From Anaeromicrobium sediminis (lineage in GTDB: Bacteria; Bacillota; Clostridia; Peptostreptococcales; Thermotaleaceae), in the NCBI RefSeq assembly GCF_002270055.1, contig NZ_NIBG01000002.1, positions 186,001 to 250,000 on the forward strand: a stretch of 64,000 bases of DNA, written 5' to 3'. Below the pieces are notes generated by a model. That model was given only the letters and a program-made list of their open reading frames with translations, made no database searches and was not told where the DNA came from. Position numbers and translations under genes: made by a program. Of this stretch, positions 35,387 through 43,531 are shown piece by piece (the first letter of the stretch is position 1; the number at the start of each line of letters is the position of its first letter).

Positions 35387-35458
35387 TTGTTTATAGACTC
35401 TTTTATAGACGTTTTTATGTTAAAATTTCCATGACGATATAATATAAGGAGTGGCGAT

Positions 35459-36049
35459 ATGAATTATAATATAGAATTAATTAAAGGCTCAGATTTAATA
35501 ACAAGGCAGTGGTCTGGTGGAACTACAACTGAAATTGCCATTAGGCCAAAGGATTCCATATACAAAGACAAAAATTTTAAGTGGAGAATTAGTTCGGCTA
35601 AGGTGGAGGTGGACGAGTCCACATTTACTTCACTACCTAATGTGGATAGAATATTAATGGTTCTTAAGGGAGAACTTAAACTTGAACATGAAGGACATCA
35701 TAGTTGTGAATTAAGGGAATTTGACCAGGATTCCTTTAGTGGAGATTGGACTACTAAAAGTTTTGGGAAGGTTACAGATTTTAATTTAATGACCATAGGC
35801 TGTAGTGGGAGAGTAGAGCCTATAAAGCTTGATGAAAATAATGTGGTAAGTTTTTCTGAAGAAGAAAACCAAGATGTGGCCCTTTATTGTGTTAATGGAG
35901 AAACACATGTGGAAATAGATGAAGAGGAATCTATAATTTTAAAAGAGGGAGATACTTGTTTAATAAGTTCTATTAAAGAAAAAGTAGCTATTAGCATATT
36001 AAATAAAGAATCAAAGGCAAATGTAGTAAAAGTTAATGTAATGTATTAA
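35459..36049 (+). CDS. HutD/Ves family protein
   Basis: A 196-residue bicupin. The family signature is TRQWSGGTTTEIAIRP, with RISSAKVEVDESTFTSLPNVDR following. HutD proteins are linked to histidine utilisation, possibly as a brake on histidine or formiminoglutamate; no hut enzyme genes are near. The ATG follows AAGGAGTGGCGAT. It lies just after the copy B element and could be expressed by read-through from it. Confidence 0.9.
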   Translation: MNYNIELIKGSDLITRQWSGGTTTEIAIRPKDSIYKDKNFKWRISSAKVEVDESTFTSLPNVDRILMVLKGELKLEHEGHHSCELREFDQDSFSGDWTTKSFGKVTDFNLMTIGCSGRVEPIKLDENNVVSFSEEENQDVALYCVNGETHVEIDEEESIILKEGDTCLISSIKEKVAISILNKESKANVVKVNVMY

Positions 36050-36112
36050 ATTCACGGTTATATTATGTGATATAATGATTGGAGGTTCTTCGTGTAATAA
36101 GGAGGAAAAAAG

Positions 36113-36460
36113 ATGATCATATATACAGCTACTTTAAAGGAATGGGAAGAAATAAAAGATAAAGAGTATTTTCAAAGTTCTAGCTTGGAACAAGAAGGAT
36201 TTATCCATTGTTGCTATCCAAAGCAAACACTGTGGGTCCTTAATAAGCACTATAAAGGTGAAGAAAGTACATGGCTTCTTTGTATAGATGAAGAAAAATT
36301 AACATCAGAACTTAGAGTTGAAGATTTAAAGAATATGGGAGAGAAGTTTCCGCATGTATATGGAAAAATCAATGTAAGTTCCATAATTAACAGGGTTAAA
36401 ATACATAGAGACAATAATGGAGAATATTCTATTACTAAGGAATTAAAAGAATTATATTAA
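36113..36460 (+). CDS. DUF952 domain protein
   Basis: 115 residues matching the DUF952 pattern: IIYTATLKEWEE at the start, QEGFIHCCYPKQTLWVLNKHY in the middle, and FPHVYGKINVSSI near the end. Its fold resembles ADP-ribosyl-binding or transferase-like small domains, but the function is undetermined. It starts behind AAGGAGG. Confidence 0.88.
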   Translation: MIIYTATLKEWEEIKDKEYFQSSSLEQEGFIHCCYPKQTLWVLNKHYKGEESTWLLCIDEEKLTSELRVEDLKNMGEKFPHVYGKINVSSIINRVKIHRDNNGEYSITKELKELY

Positions 36461-36462
36461 TT

Positions 36463-36667
36463 AAAGGACAGTTATTTAATAACTGTCTTTAGGCTTTTGG
36501 CAAATCTGAATTTCTTCTTTGTTGCTGAAACCAAGACCCCTTACGTATGGCCATATACGCTGCGGTCTCTTACTTTCATCACGCCTCGAACTTGAAATTT
36601 GTCAAAGGTCTATAACCTTGTAGACTTTGTCTACAATCTGAGGACAGTTATCTAATAACTGTCCTTT
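36463..36667. repeat. MITE-like palindromic element between duplicated terminators
   Basis: The hairpin AGGACAGTTATTTAATAACTGTC occurs at 36464-36487 and again at 36642-36665 with one or two changes, as if one terminator was duplicated. Between them is a 113-nt nested inverted repeat (36495-36607). Its ends are TTTTGGCAAAT and ATTTGTCAAA, with inner GACC/GGTC and a central TATGGCCATA palindrome. A second hairpin TTGTAGAC/GTCTACAA follows at 36614-36632. No transposase is encoded. Confidence 0.6.
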
Positions 36668-37169
36668 TTAAGTACAATATTAAAACTAATATACCTAGGG
36701 GATAAAAGCTATTTAATGTAAATAAGGTCCCTTCAAATATGCCGCTTCTCACTTCTTCATAGGTTATAAATAGGGTGCCTATTATACCAAAGATAAGGCA
36801 TATGTTCATTAAGGATGATTTACGTTTTTTCATAATTATTATTAAAGTGAAGTAAAATAATACATATCCGATTAACCAACTCATATTTTTAAAGGTTAAG
36901 TAATCATTATATATATCTAATATTAAATTAGTAAATGCTCCTATAAAGGCCACATATATACTTACCAAAAATATTTTTTTGTATTTAAAATTAAATATTA
37001 TATAGAATAATAAACCTATTAAAAATATCATTTGTGAAAACTGAAATAAAACTTCACCTAGTTGGAAAATAGATTTAAATTTCAAATACAATTTTAATTT
37101 AGGGATAAAATCTAAATAAAGTCCAATTATGGATAATAAATTTATAAAAATAATTATAATTTTACTCAA
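36648..37169 (-). CDS. Small integral membrane protein, unknown
   Basis: 173 residues with about six hydrophobic spans (residues 3-18, 40-58, 63-80, 98-112, 120-136, 150-168) and very short loops. No conserved polar motif was recognised. Its 3' end overlaps the duplicated terminator at 36642-36665. Convergent with DUF952. Confidence 0.65.
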   Translation of the reverse strand: MSKIIIIFINLLSIIGLYLDFIPKLKLYLKFKSIFQLGEVLFQFSQMIFLIGLLFYIIFNFKYKKIFLVSIYVAFIGAFTNLILDIYNDYLTFKNMSWLIGYVLFYFTLIIIMKKRKSSLMNICLIFGIIGTLFITYEEVRSGIFEGTLFTLNSFYPLGILVLILYLKRTVIR

Positions 37170-37205
37170 TACATCATCTCCTTATAAAAAGAATAAAACA
37201 GAAAC

Positions 37206-37225
37206 AAGGAGCTGTAAAGCTCCTT
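37206..37225 (-). terminator. Terminator of the rhodanese gene
   Basis: AAGGAGC (37206-37212) pairs with GCTCCTT (37219-37225). On the minus strand it is followed by GTTTCTGTTTT. Confidence 0.7.
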
Positions 37226-37232
37226 AATTCTG

Positions 37233-38600
37233 TTAGTTTTGAGGATTTCCAATTTCAATAGGATTATTATCTGGATCAAGGCTCCATTGGAACCAGCCAT
37301 CATCAAATACACTTATGTTCTTCCAACCTAGTACATGGGCATCTATGAATGTTAAAGATGCTCTCCAACCTGTACCGCAATAGAAGGACGTTTTATCATT
37401 TTTATTTAAACCAATTTCCTTGTAGTAGTTTTCAACTTCTGCAATACTTCTATGAGTACCATCTATATCTTCAAAGTTAGCCATATCTTGAGATGTATTT
37501 CCAGAGTTAGCCCATATAGCTCCCTTTATTCTGCCTTTTCTATCAAAGTAGCTGTAACCACTAGTTTTACCTATATATTCATCCCAAGTTCTAACACTTA
37601 CTAATTTACCATCCTTTAGAACTTCCTTAGCTTCTGGAATATTTATTATTAAATCTGGATTTTGAGGGATTTTAGCTCCAAAATCTGCAATAGCCTTAGG
37701 TTCATTCATAGTAGTTTCAAGTTCTAAACCAGCATCTAACCAAGCTTGTTTTCCACCGTTTAATACACGAACATCTTCAACTCCTAAGTACATCATCACA
37801 AGGGCAACTCTCTCAGCTCCCATGGAAGGAGTACCGTATACAATTACTGTAGTATCCTTTGTTATACCAAACTTTTTAACTACTTCTTCAAGTTCAGCAT
37901 CAGTTTTTACATTCCACTCAGGACCCTTTTCTATTTCATTAGTATCAAATTGAAGGGCTGTTGGTATATGACCTTCTTTGTATATGTCTAATCCATTATA
38001 GTTAGACTCAAGTAGTGCGTAACCGCCTCCTGGATAAGTCTCAGGGTTTTTACCATCAATTAGATCCTTAACCCATTTGGGAGAAACTAAAACTTGGTAG
38101 TTTTCATATTGAATTACTTCATTAGATTCATCCTTAGACCAATCTAAGAACTTATAGTTTGAAACTTTTTCATAACCTAAACTAACTAATTTATTATATA
38201 GGCTTTCACTAACTTTTCCATAATCAGAATAAACTATAATTTCTTTTTCCTTTGTGATTCCCTTTTCTTCTAATAAATTATTTAACTCACTATCATCCTT
38301 AACCTTATTTAACCAAGTTGCAGGAAATTGAATAGCACCAGGAATATGTCCTCCTCGTACATCTTCATTTTCTTTAAAACCGTTAAAAGCTTCATCTGAA
38401 CGAGTATCTACTAATACTGTGGCCTCACTTTGTAACTTTTCCTTTAAAGCAGATGTATCTATGTAAACCATTTCCTTTGATTCTGTGTTAGTAGTCTCTG
38501 TTACTTCACTTTTATCAGAACATCCTATGAAAATAGAACTTACTATTAAAAGTAAAGTAGCTAATACTATAAATTTGTTTTTGAATTTTGTCTGAAACAC
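37233..38600 (-). CDS. Three-domain rhodanese lipoprotein (YnjE-like sulfurtransferase)
   Basis: 455 residues, exported and lipid-anchored (signal peptide with lipobox FIGC, Cys about 27). Three rhodanese domains lie at about 45-150, 165-295 and 315-445. Only the third has the catalytic Cys, in FYCGTGWRAS, the loop type of E. coli YnjE. The first two have DYGKVSE and GTPSMGAE at the active loop and must be structural. It transfers sulfane sulfur, for example from thiosulfate or 3-mercaptopyruvate, outside the membrane. The GTG start follows AGGGGGTAG. Confidence 0.9.
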   Translation of the reverse strand: MFQTKFKNKFIVLATLLLIVSSIFIGCSDKSEVTETTNTESKEMVYIDTSALKEKLQSEATVLVDTRSDEAFNGFKENEDVRGGHIPGAIQFPATWLNKVKDDSELNNLLEEKGITKEKEIIVYSDYGKVSESLYNKLVSLGYEKVSNYKFLDWSKDESNEVIQYENYQVLVSPKWVKDLIDGKNPETYPGGGYALLESNYNGLDIYKEGHIPTALQFDTNEIEKGPEWNVKTDAELEEVVKKFGITKDTTVIVYGTPSMGAERVALVMMYLGVEDVRVLNGGKQAWLDAGLELETTMNEPKAIADFGAKIPQNPDLIINIPEAKEVLKDGKLVSVRTWDEYIGKTSGYSYFDRKGRIKGAIWANSGNTSQDMANFEDIDGTHRSIAEVENYYKEIGLNKNDKTSFYCGTGWRASLTFIDAHVLGWKNISVFDDGWFQWSLDPDNNPIEIGNPQN

Positions 38601-38777
38601 TTTTATCTACCCCCTGAAGTTTGTCGAAAATCATTGTATTCTAGATATAGTCTATAAAAATTTTAGTTATTTTACAAATAGAAAAAGTTTATAGAACTTT
38701 ATTTGATATAAAGATTTCATATAGTATACTTTAGTATGATAGTACTTTGACTTATTTACATAGAAAAGGGTGGTTAA

Positions 38778-39035
38778 ATGCACTTTGCATATATGGTAAG
38801 ATGTAGTGATAATTCCTTGTATAGTGGATATACAAAGGGGAATGGTCCAGAAAAAAGGATTGAAATGCATAACAGAGGAATCGGTAGTAAATATACTAGA
38901 GCTAGGTTACCCGTTAAATTAGTATATTTCGAAAAGTTTCAGAGTAAAAGTGAAGCCATGAAAAGGGAATATGCATTTAAAAAACTTAATAAAAAACAAA
39001 AGGAAAAGCTAGTTAAGGAATTTGGAATGGAATAA
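38778..39035 (+). CDS. GIY-YIG nuclease domain protein (UPF0213/YhbQ-like)
   Basis: 85 residues. The GIY-YIG core is seen as FAYMVRCSDNSLYSGYT, followed by the Arg and His of RIEMHNRG and the Glu region of KFQSKSEAMKREYAFK. Stand-alone members are structure-specific nucleases of poorly known role. It starts behind AAAGGGTGG. The MATE gene follows after a regulated promoter. Confidence 0.9.
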   Translation: MHFAYMVRCSDNSLYSGYTKGNGPEKRIEMHNRGIGSKYTRARLPVKLVYFEKFQSKSEAMKREYAFKKLNKKQKEKLVKEFGME

Positions 39036-39056
39036 TTAAAAAACTTTAAAAAAGTG

Positions 39057-39087
39057 TTGACTCTATACTTGGTATAGACTTTATAAT
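39057..39087 (+). promoter_or_regulatory. MerR-type promoter with 19-bp spacer
   Basis: TTGACT (39057-39062) and TATAAT (39082-39087) are separated by 19 bp, too far for RNA polymerase alone. The spacer holds the dyad CTATAC-TTG-GTATAG (39063-39077). This is the classic architecture of MerR/BmrR/SoxR-controlled promoters. No merR gene is in the window. Confidence 0.8.
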
Positions 39088-39108
39088 CTCCCTTAGGAGG
39101 GATGAGAT

Positions 39109-40437
39109 ATGAAGTCATTATGGAAAGAATTTATTAAATATGCTGTACCATCTGTAATAGGTATGATGGTTTCAGCACTTTATATAGTTGTTGATGGAAT
39201 ATTTGTAGGTAGGGGAGTAGGTGTAAGCGCTTTAGGTTCAATAAATGTAGCTTTACCTGTTACAACTCTTATGATAGCTATAAGTATGATGATAACTATG
39301 GGAGGGGCAGCAATAATGTCCATAAAGTTTGGAGAGAATAAGCATGAGGAAGGTAATAATATATTTTTAGAAAGCTTATTCTTAATAGTAGCTATAACAG
39401 GTGTATTGTCAATCGTTAGTGTTATATTTCCACAGGAAATAGCTAGAATGCTAGGTGCTAGTGATGAATTAGTTGTAGGAACAGCAGAATATCTTCGTTA
39501 TTATATGATGTTTGGTATTGGATTTTCAGGTAGCTTAGCTTTAAGTGCCTTTGTTAGAAATGATGGTAATCCAAATTTAGCCATGATTTCTCTTATTTTA
39601 GGTGCAATAACTAATATAGTTTTAGATTATATTTTCATATTTGTTTTTAATCTTGGAATAAAAGGAGCAGCAATAGCATCAGGATTAGGACAATTATCTA
39701 GTGTATTTCTTCTGTTAACTCATTTTAGTAGAAAAAAGGGAAAACTTAAGTTATATGTTCCAAAGTTAAATAAGAATGATCTTATAAGAATTTTAAAAGT
39801 TGGAACACCAGAGTTTATCGTTCAAGTATCACCAGCAGTTAGTGTATTTGCTTTTAACATAGTGATTATGAGTAGAATTGGAGAAATTGGCGTTGCAGGT
39901 TTTAGTATTATTGGATATATAAGTACTGTGCTAATTGCTTTATTCATTGGTATTTCCCAGGGAATACAGCCATTGCTAAGCTATAATCATGGAAAGGGAG
40001 ATAGTGATAAGGTAGATAAAGTATTTAAAATGGGAGTAAAGACAAATTTTACTGCATCATTAATAATATATGGTATAATATTCTTCTTTGGAAAGGAAAT
40101 AATCAGCATTTTCAATGGAGACCAGGGATTAATAAAGTTAACTTATGATGCTATTATAATCTATGCATTCTCATTTGTTATTGCTTCAATAAATATAGTT
40201 AATGTAACTTATCATCAAGCTACAGAAAACTCAAAAACAGCAAATATTATATCTACAAGCAGAGGAATGGTATTTACAATAGTTTCTTTAATGGTACTTC
40301 CTATGATAATGGGAGATATAGGAATTTGGGTATCTATTGTTATAGGTGAGATCTGTACTTTACTTTTAATTATGTATTTGGCCTACGTAAAGAAAGTAGA
40401 TATACAACTTAAAAATAAAGAAATATTAGAATCATAG
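39109..40437 (+). CDS. MATE family efflux transporter (MepA-like)
   Basis: 442 residues, about 12 membrane segments, typical N-terminus VPSVIGMMVSALYIVVDGIFVGRGVG. It exports drugs or metabolites against a sodium or proton gradient. It begins behind TTAGGAGGG. The MerR-type promoter at 39057-39087 implies induction by a small compound. Its last codons belong to a segment duplicated at 42534. It is a distant paralogue of the MATE gene at 9038. Confidence 0.93.
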   Translation: MKSLWKEFIKYAVPSVIGMMVSALYIVVDGIFVGRGVGVSALGSINVALPVTTLMIAISMMITMGGAAIMSIKFGENKHEEGNNIFLESLFLIVAITGVLSIVSVIFPQEIARMLGASDELVVGTAEYLRYYMMFGIGFSGSLALSAFVRNDGNPNLAMISLILGAITNIVLDYIFIFVFNLGIKGAAIASGLGQLSSVFLLLTHFSRKKGKLKLYVPKLNKNDLIRILKVGTPEFIVQVSPAVSVFAFNIVIMSRIGEIGVAGFSIIGYISTVLIALFIGISQGIQPLLSYNHGKGDSDKVDKVFKMGVKTNFTASLIIYGIIFFFGKEIISIFNGDQGLIKLTYDAIIIYAFSFVIASINIVNVTYHQATENSKTANIISTSRGMVFTIVSLMVLPMIMGDIGIWVSIVIGEICTLLLIMYLAYVKKVDIQLKNKEILES

Positions 40438-40554
40438 AGCTAAATGACTAGGAATGTGAAATAATCACATCACTAGTCATTTTTTAATAGCTTTTTATAG
40501 AAGTAGTAAAATATATATGTGCTTATGCCAAAAGAAAGGATTGAAATTAAGAGG
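40423..40554. repeat. Duplicated intergenic segment, copy 1
   Basis: About 130 nt closely similar to 42534-42680. It covers the last codons of the upstream gene, the terminator AATGACTAG...CTAGTCATTTTTT with inner TGTGA/TCACA, GTAAAATATATATGTG, and AAAGAAAGGATTGAAATTAAGAGG. The two copies frame the genes at 40555 and 42098. Confidence 0.75.
40443..40485 (+). terminator. Terminator of the second MATE gene
   Basis: AATGACTAG pairs with CTAGTCATT, with inner stem TGTGA/TCACA, followed by TTTTTA. The same hairpin recurs at 42550-42592. Confidence 0.85.
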
Positions 40555-41949
40555 CTATTCCTTATTACCTGCATTAAAATTTTCCACATACAATTTCTTT
40601 ACTTCCTTATTTCTATCTAAGTGTAACTGACAGGGTAATAGATACGGTTTTGGGTTTCTTTCTGTACGAGTATCTAAATCTATATAAAAATATTCTTTAG
40701 CATTAAAATGGACATAGCTTTTTATTGGGAATTTCAAAGAAAACTCATCTATAATATCCTTTGTTAGATAGAATGATAGTAGGTTTTTCTTATCCCTTTC
40801 AATGAGACATCCTTGGGCCAGTCGTAAAATAAAGAGTTCATCGTATTCTTCATTTATTTTTACAGGGTCTAACATATATATTACAAACATATCATCTTGT
40901 TTGCTGTAGCGATAGTAATACTCACCAAATTTTTTCCACAAGAGTTTCTTTTTAACTTTTTTTATGAACTTAAAAGAATATCCGTGGGTTAATCCTATGA
41001 ACAAGGGGATAGGGAGGTTAAGAATGAGATAGAAGTGTAAGTCTCCTAAATGCCTACTAATCAGTGGGCTTCTTCTAAAATTGTCTCTTGTAGGGAATTC
41101 TCCTACTGTCAAAGAAAACTCTGTTACAATACCTAATCCCACCATTAGTAAAATAGAAAGACAAATAACCATCCTATTAAAAAGGTTATATTTTTTTTCT
41201 TTATACCTATTGTGAAAAACATCTATAATAAATAGAGTGCCTACTATTGGTAAAAGTATTTCTAGACTAAAAAGAGTAGTTGATGAACTATATGGGAATA
41301 GAGAAAGTAAAAATCCTTGCAACAATCCAATTAATATAGAAATACTAAAAATATAGGTGAAAGCTCTAAATGGAGTTTCATCATAAATTTTCTTATCAGA
41401 TAATTCATCTAAAACATTATCAATATGAAAATCTTCATCCACTTCTGGATTAACTGCATTATATATGGTGTTAATTAATTTGTTCTTGTCTATTGATTCT
41501 AATCCAATTAGGGGGATTTTCAAAGTGTATTGAGATTTAAACAAAATAATAATAAATTTAACTATTGAATGTAAATCTTTGTTGATTTCATTTTTTTTAG
41601 TAGTTATTCCAAGAATGTAATTATTATTCATGGATAGAAAAAATTCTGCGTTTATTATTTCGTTTAAAAATACGATTTTTTCACCTCTTTTAGAAGATAG
41701 TTTTATTAATTTGTGATTTATCTCTAGATATATAGGTGATAGGAAAATATGAGACCATACACGGTAAATGATATATATAATTAATGAAAAGGTTAATATT
41801 TTAGTAATAGTATCTTGCTTGAATAGAAATAATAATATGATAAAAAATATGGCTGATAAAATTTCCTTAAATAGATCTTTCTTTGTGGGAGTATATTTTT
41901 TTATAAGAGGCAATTCATACAATTCATTATTATTAAAGTTATTTTCCAT
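40555..41949 (-). CDS. Polytopic membrane protein, unknown
   Basis: 464 residues. Two spans (about 30-45, 48-68) are followed by a soluble part (70-190), four to five spans (about 198-350) and a soluble tail of about 110 residues. The first soluble part, with YLEINHKLIKLSSKRGEKIVF, is similar in style to bacterial PH-like domains. The ATG is preceded by TTAGGAGGATCAAAGCTA. It is divergent from the next gene and both lie between the duplicated segments. Not recognised. Confidence 0.65.
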   Translation of the reverse strand: MENNFNNNELYELPLIKKYTPTKKDLFKEILSAIFFIILLFLFKQDTITKILTFSLIIYIIYRVWSHIFLSPIYLEINHKLIKLSSKRGEKIVFLNEIINAEFFLSMNNNYILGITTKKNEINKDLHSIVKFIIILFKSQYTLKIPLIGLESIDKNKLINTIYNAVNPEVDEDFHIDNVLDELSDKKIYDETPFRAFTYIFSISILIGLLQGFLLSLFPYSSSTTLFSLEILLPIVGTLFIIDVFHNRYKEKKYNLFNRMVICLSILLMVGLGIVTEFSLTVGEFPTRDNFRRSPLISRHLGDLHFYLILNLPIPLFIGLTHGYSFKFIKKVKKKLLWKKFGEYYYRYSKQDDMFVIYMLDPVKINEEYDELFILRLAQGCLIERDKKNLLSFYLTKDIIDEFSLKFPIKSYVHFNAKEYFYIDLDTRTERNPKPYLLPCQLHLDRNKEVKKLYVENFNAGNKE

Positions 41950-42097
41950 TAGCTTTGATCCTCCTAAGATTCTTAATATATAGGCATAGTGTTTCCAAAA
42001 GCATTTTTTAATATTTTATGGGCATTTTTTTTACATAGGCACATAAATATTAGAAGGAGCTTTTGTTATTTGTGAAATAGGTATGGGGGTGGAGGCC

Positions 42098-42562
42098 ATG
42101 GACAGATTATATATTTCAAATGACAATAAATACAATAGTGCTGTTAATCTTATAATAATATTAATGATATTAGGATTGTTAATAGCAAATTCAAATCTTG
42201 TAGGTTTAATTAGAGGCATATGCTTAGGAGTTGCATTTGCTCTATTTATTAAAATCTCTAATAAAAAGAAAATAACAGTAAATGATGATTATATAGGATT
42301 TAAAATATTAGGAGATAGGCAATTTATAAAAATATATTGGGATGATGTAGAAATAGTAGAAGTGGGAAATATAATTGGTGATGGCATAGGATATATAGAT
42401 GATGGTCTTAAATTAGTTCATGTGGGGAAATTTGGAGATGATAGTGATTATTTTTCAGAAGCTCACTCTTTAGATAATGTGGCAGATAAAGATAGATTGG
42501 TAAGTCATGTGAAAGATATATGCAAAAAAAGAAATATTGGAATCATAGAACTAAATGACTAG
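42098..42562 (+). CDS. Small membrane protein with PH-like tail, unknown
   Basis: 154 residues with two adjacent membrane spans (about 18-32 and 34-50) and a soluble tail (KKITVNDDYIGFKILGDRQ, then FIKIYWDDVEIVEVG) that looks like a bacterial PH-like beta domain. ATG 42098 follows GGGGGTGGAGG. The end of the gene (IIELND) lies inside the duplicated segment, so its C-terminus may be a fusion to duplicated intergenic DNA. It may form a pair with the divergent membrane protein. Confidence 0.6.
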   Translation: MDRLYISNDNKYNSAVNLIIILMILGLLIANSNLVGLIRGICLGVAFALFIKISNKKKITVNDDYIGFKILGDRQFIKIYWDDVEIVEVGNIIGDGIGYIDDGLKLVHVGKFGDDSDYFSEAHSLDNVADKDRLVSHVKDICKKRNIGIIELND

Positions 42563-42680
42563 AAATGTGAAATAAACACATTTCTAGTCATTTTTATTTA
42601 AAAAAGAAGGCTTTTTTTCTATAGAATTGGTAAAATATATATGTGGTGATTTTGAAAGAAAATGATTGAAATTGAAGAGA
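42534..42680. repeat. Duplicated intergenic segment, copy 2
   Basis: Matches 40423-40554. It contains the end of the gene at 42098, the hairpin AATGACTAG...CTAGTCATT, GTAAAATATATATGTG, and the first 24-nt fruR operator-like repeat. A small T-rich insertion distinguishes it from copy 1. Confidence 0.75.
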
Positions 42681-42739
42681 AAACTTTCGTATTCTTTCAA
42701 AAACATGAAAGAAAATGAAAGAAAATGATTGAAATTGAA
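42653..42739. promoter_or_regulatory. FruR operator repeats
   Basis: An identical 24-nt sequence beginning TGAAAGAAAATGATTGAAAT occurs at 42653-42676 and 42716-42739. A third partial copy TGAAAGAAAATGA lies at 42706-42718. The last repeat overlaps the -35 box of the fru promoter. DeoR-family repressors such as FruR bind tandem repeats of this AT-rich kind. Confidence 0.7.
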
Positions 42740-42757
42740 AGGGAAATGTTTTATAAT
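42729..42757 (+). promoter_or_regulatory. Promoter of the fru operon
   Basis: TTGAAA (42729-42734), 17 bp, TATAAT (42752-42757). The predicted start is near 42764, which leaves a leader of about a dozen bases and excludes the upstream ATG at 42725. Confidence 0.65.
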
Positions 42758-42775
42758 AAATTTAAGGAAGGCGTG

Positions 42776-43531
42776 ATGGATTTGTTAACAGAGGAAAGAC
42801 AAAGGATAATTTTAGAGGTTTTTAAGGAAAAGGAAATAGTTAAGATAAACGAACTTGTAAAAGTTACAAATACATCAGAATCTACCATAAGAAGAGATTT
42901 AACTCAGCTAGAAAATGAAGGAATTTTAAAAAGGGTTCATGGTGGAGCTAAGTTGTTAAAGGGAAGGTCTATTGAACCTAGTTATAATGAAAAACAGGAT
43001 AAGTATATAGATGAAAAAGAGAGAATAGCCAAATATGCAGCATCCCTTATAGAAGAGGGAGATTGTATATACCTAGATGCTGGAACTACTGTATTTAACA
43101 TGATTAAGTATATAGATAAAAAAGACGTAATAGTGGTAACTAATGGTCTTAAGCATATAGACATTCTTTTAGAAAAAAATATGAACGCTTATATTATTGG
43201 TGGAAAGGCCAAGGCTAGAACTAAGGCCATAATAGGAGTAGATGCCCTTAAGAATTTGGAGAGGTTTAGATTTGACAAATGTTTTATGGGGATGAATGGT
43301 ATTGACTTGAAGTATGGATTTACTACACCTGATTCAGAAGAATCCATATTAAAGGAAGCTGCCATAAGTTTATCTAAAAAGGCATATGTACTAGCAGATG
43401 AAAGCAAATTTGGAGAAGTAGCCTTTGTTAAGGTAGCTCAGTTAGATAAGGCAATAATTCTAACAAATGCAGAAGTAGAAAATTATAGATTATATGAAGA
43501 AAAAACTAAAATAAAGGTTGTGACTAAATAA
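42776..43531 (+). CDS. fruR: DeoR-family repressor of the fructose operon
   Basis: 251 residues. The N-terminal DeoR helix-turn-helix is RQRIILEVFKEKEIVKINEL and TSESTIRRDLTQLENEGIL. The C-terminal sugar-phosphate-binding domain has YLDAGTTVFNMI and ADESKFGEVAFV. It senses a fructose phosphate, probably fructose-1-phosphate. ATG 42776 follows AAGGAAGG. Its stop overlaps the fruK start by one base. The operator repeats lie directly upstream, so it is autoregulated. Confidence 0.9.
   Translation: MDLLTEERQRIILEVFKEKEIVKINELVKVTNTSESTIRRDLTQLENEGILKRVHGGAKLLKGRSIEPSYNEKQDKYIDEKERIAKYAASLIEEGDCIYLDAGTTVFNMIKYIDKKDVIVVTNGLKHIDILLEKNMNAYIIGGKAKARTKAIIGVDALKNLERFRFDKCFMGMNGIDLKYGFTTPDSEESILKEAAISLSKKAYVLADESKFGEVAFVKVAQLDKAIILTNAEVENYRLYEEKTKIKVVTK

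Noticed and set aside
42653-42739. CRISPR-like tandem repeats
   Set aside because: There are only two full copies with a partial one and no regular spacers or cas genes; operator repeats fit better.
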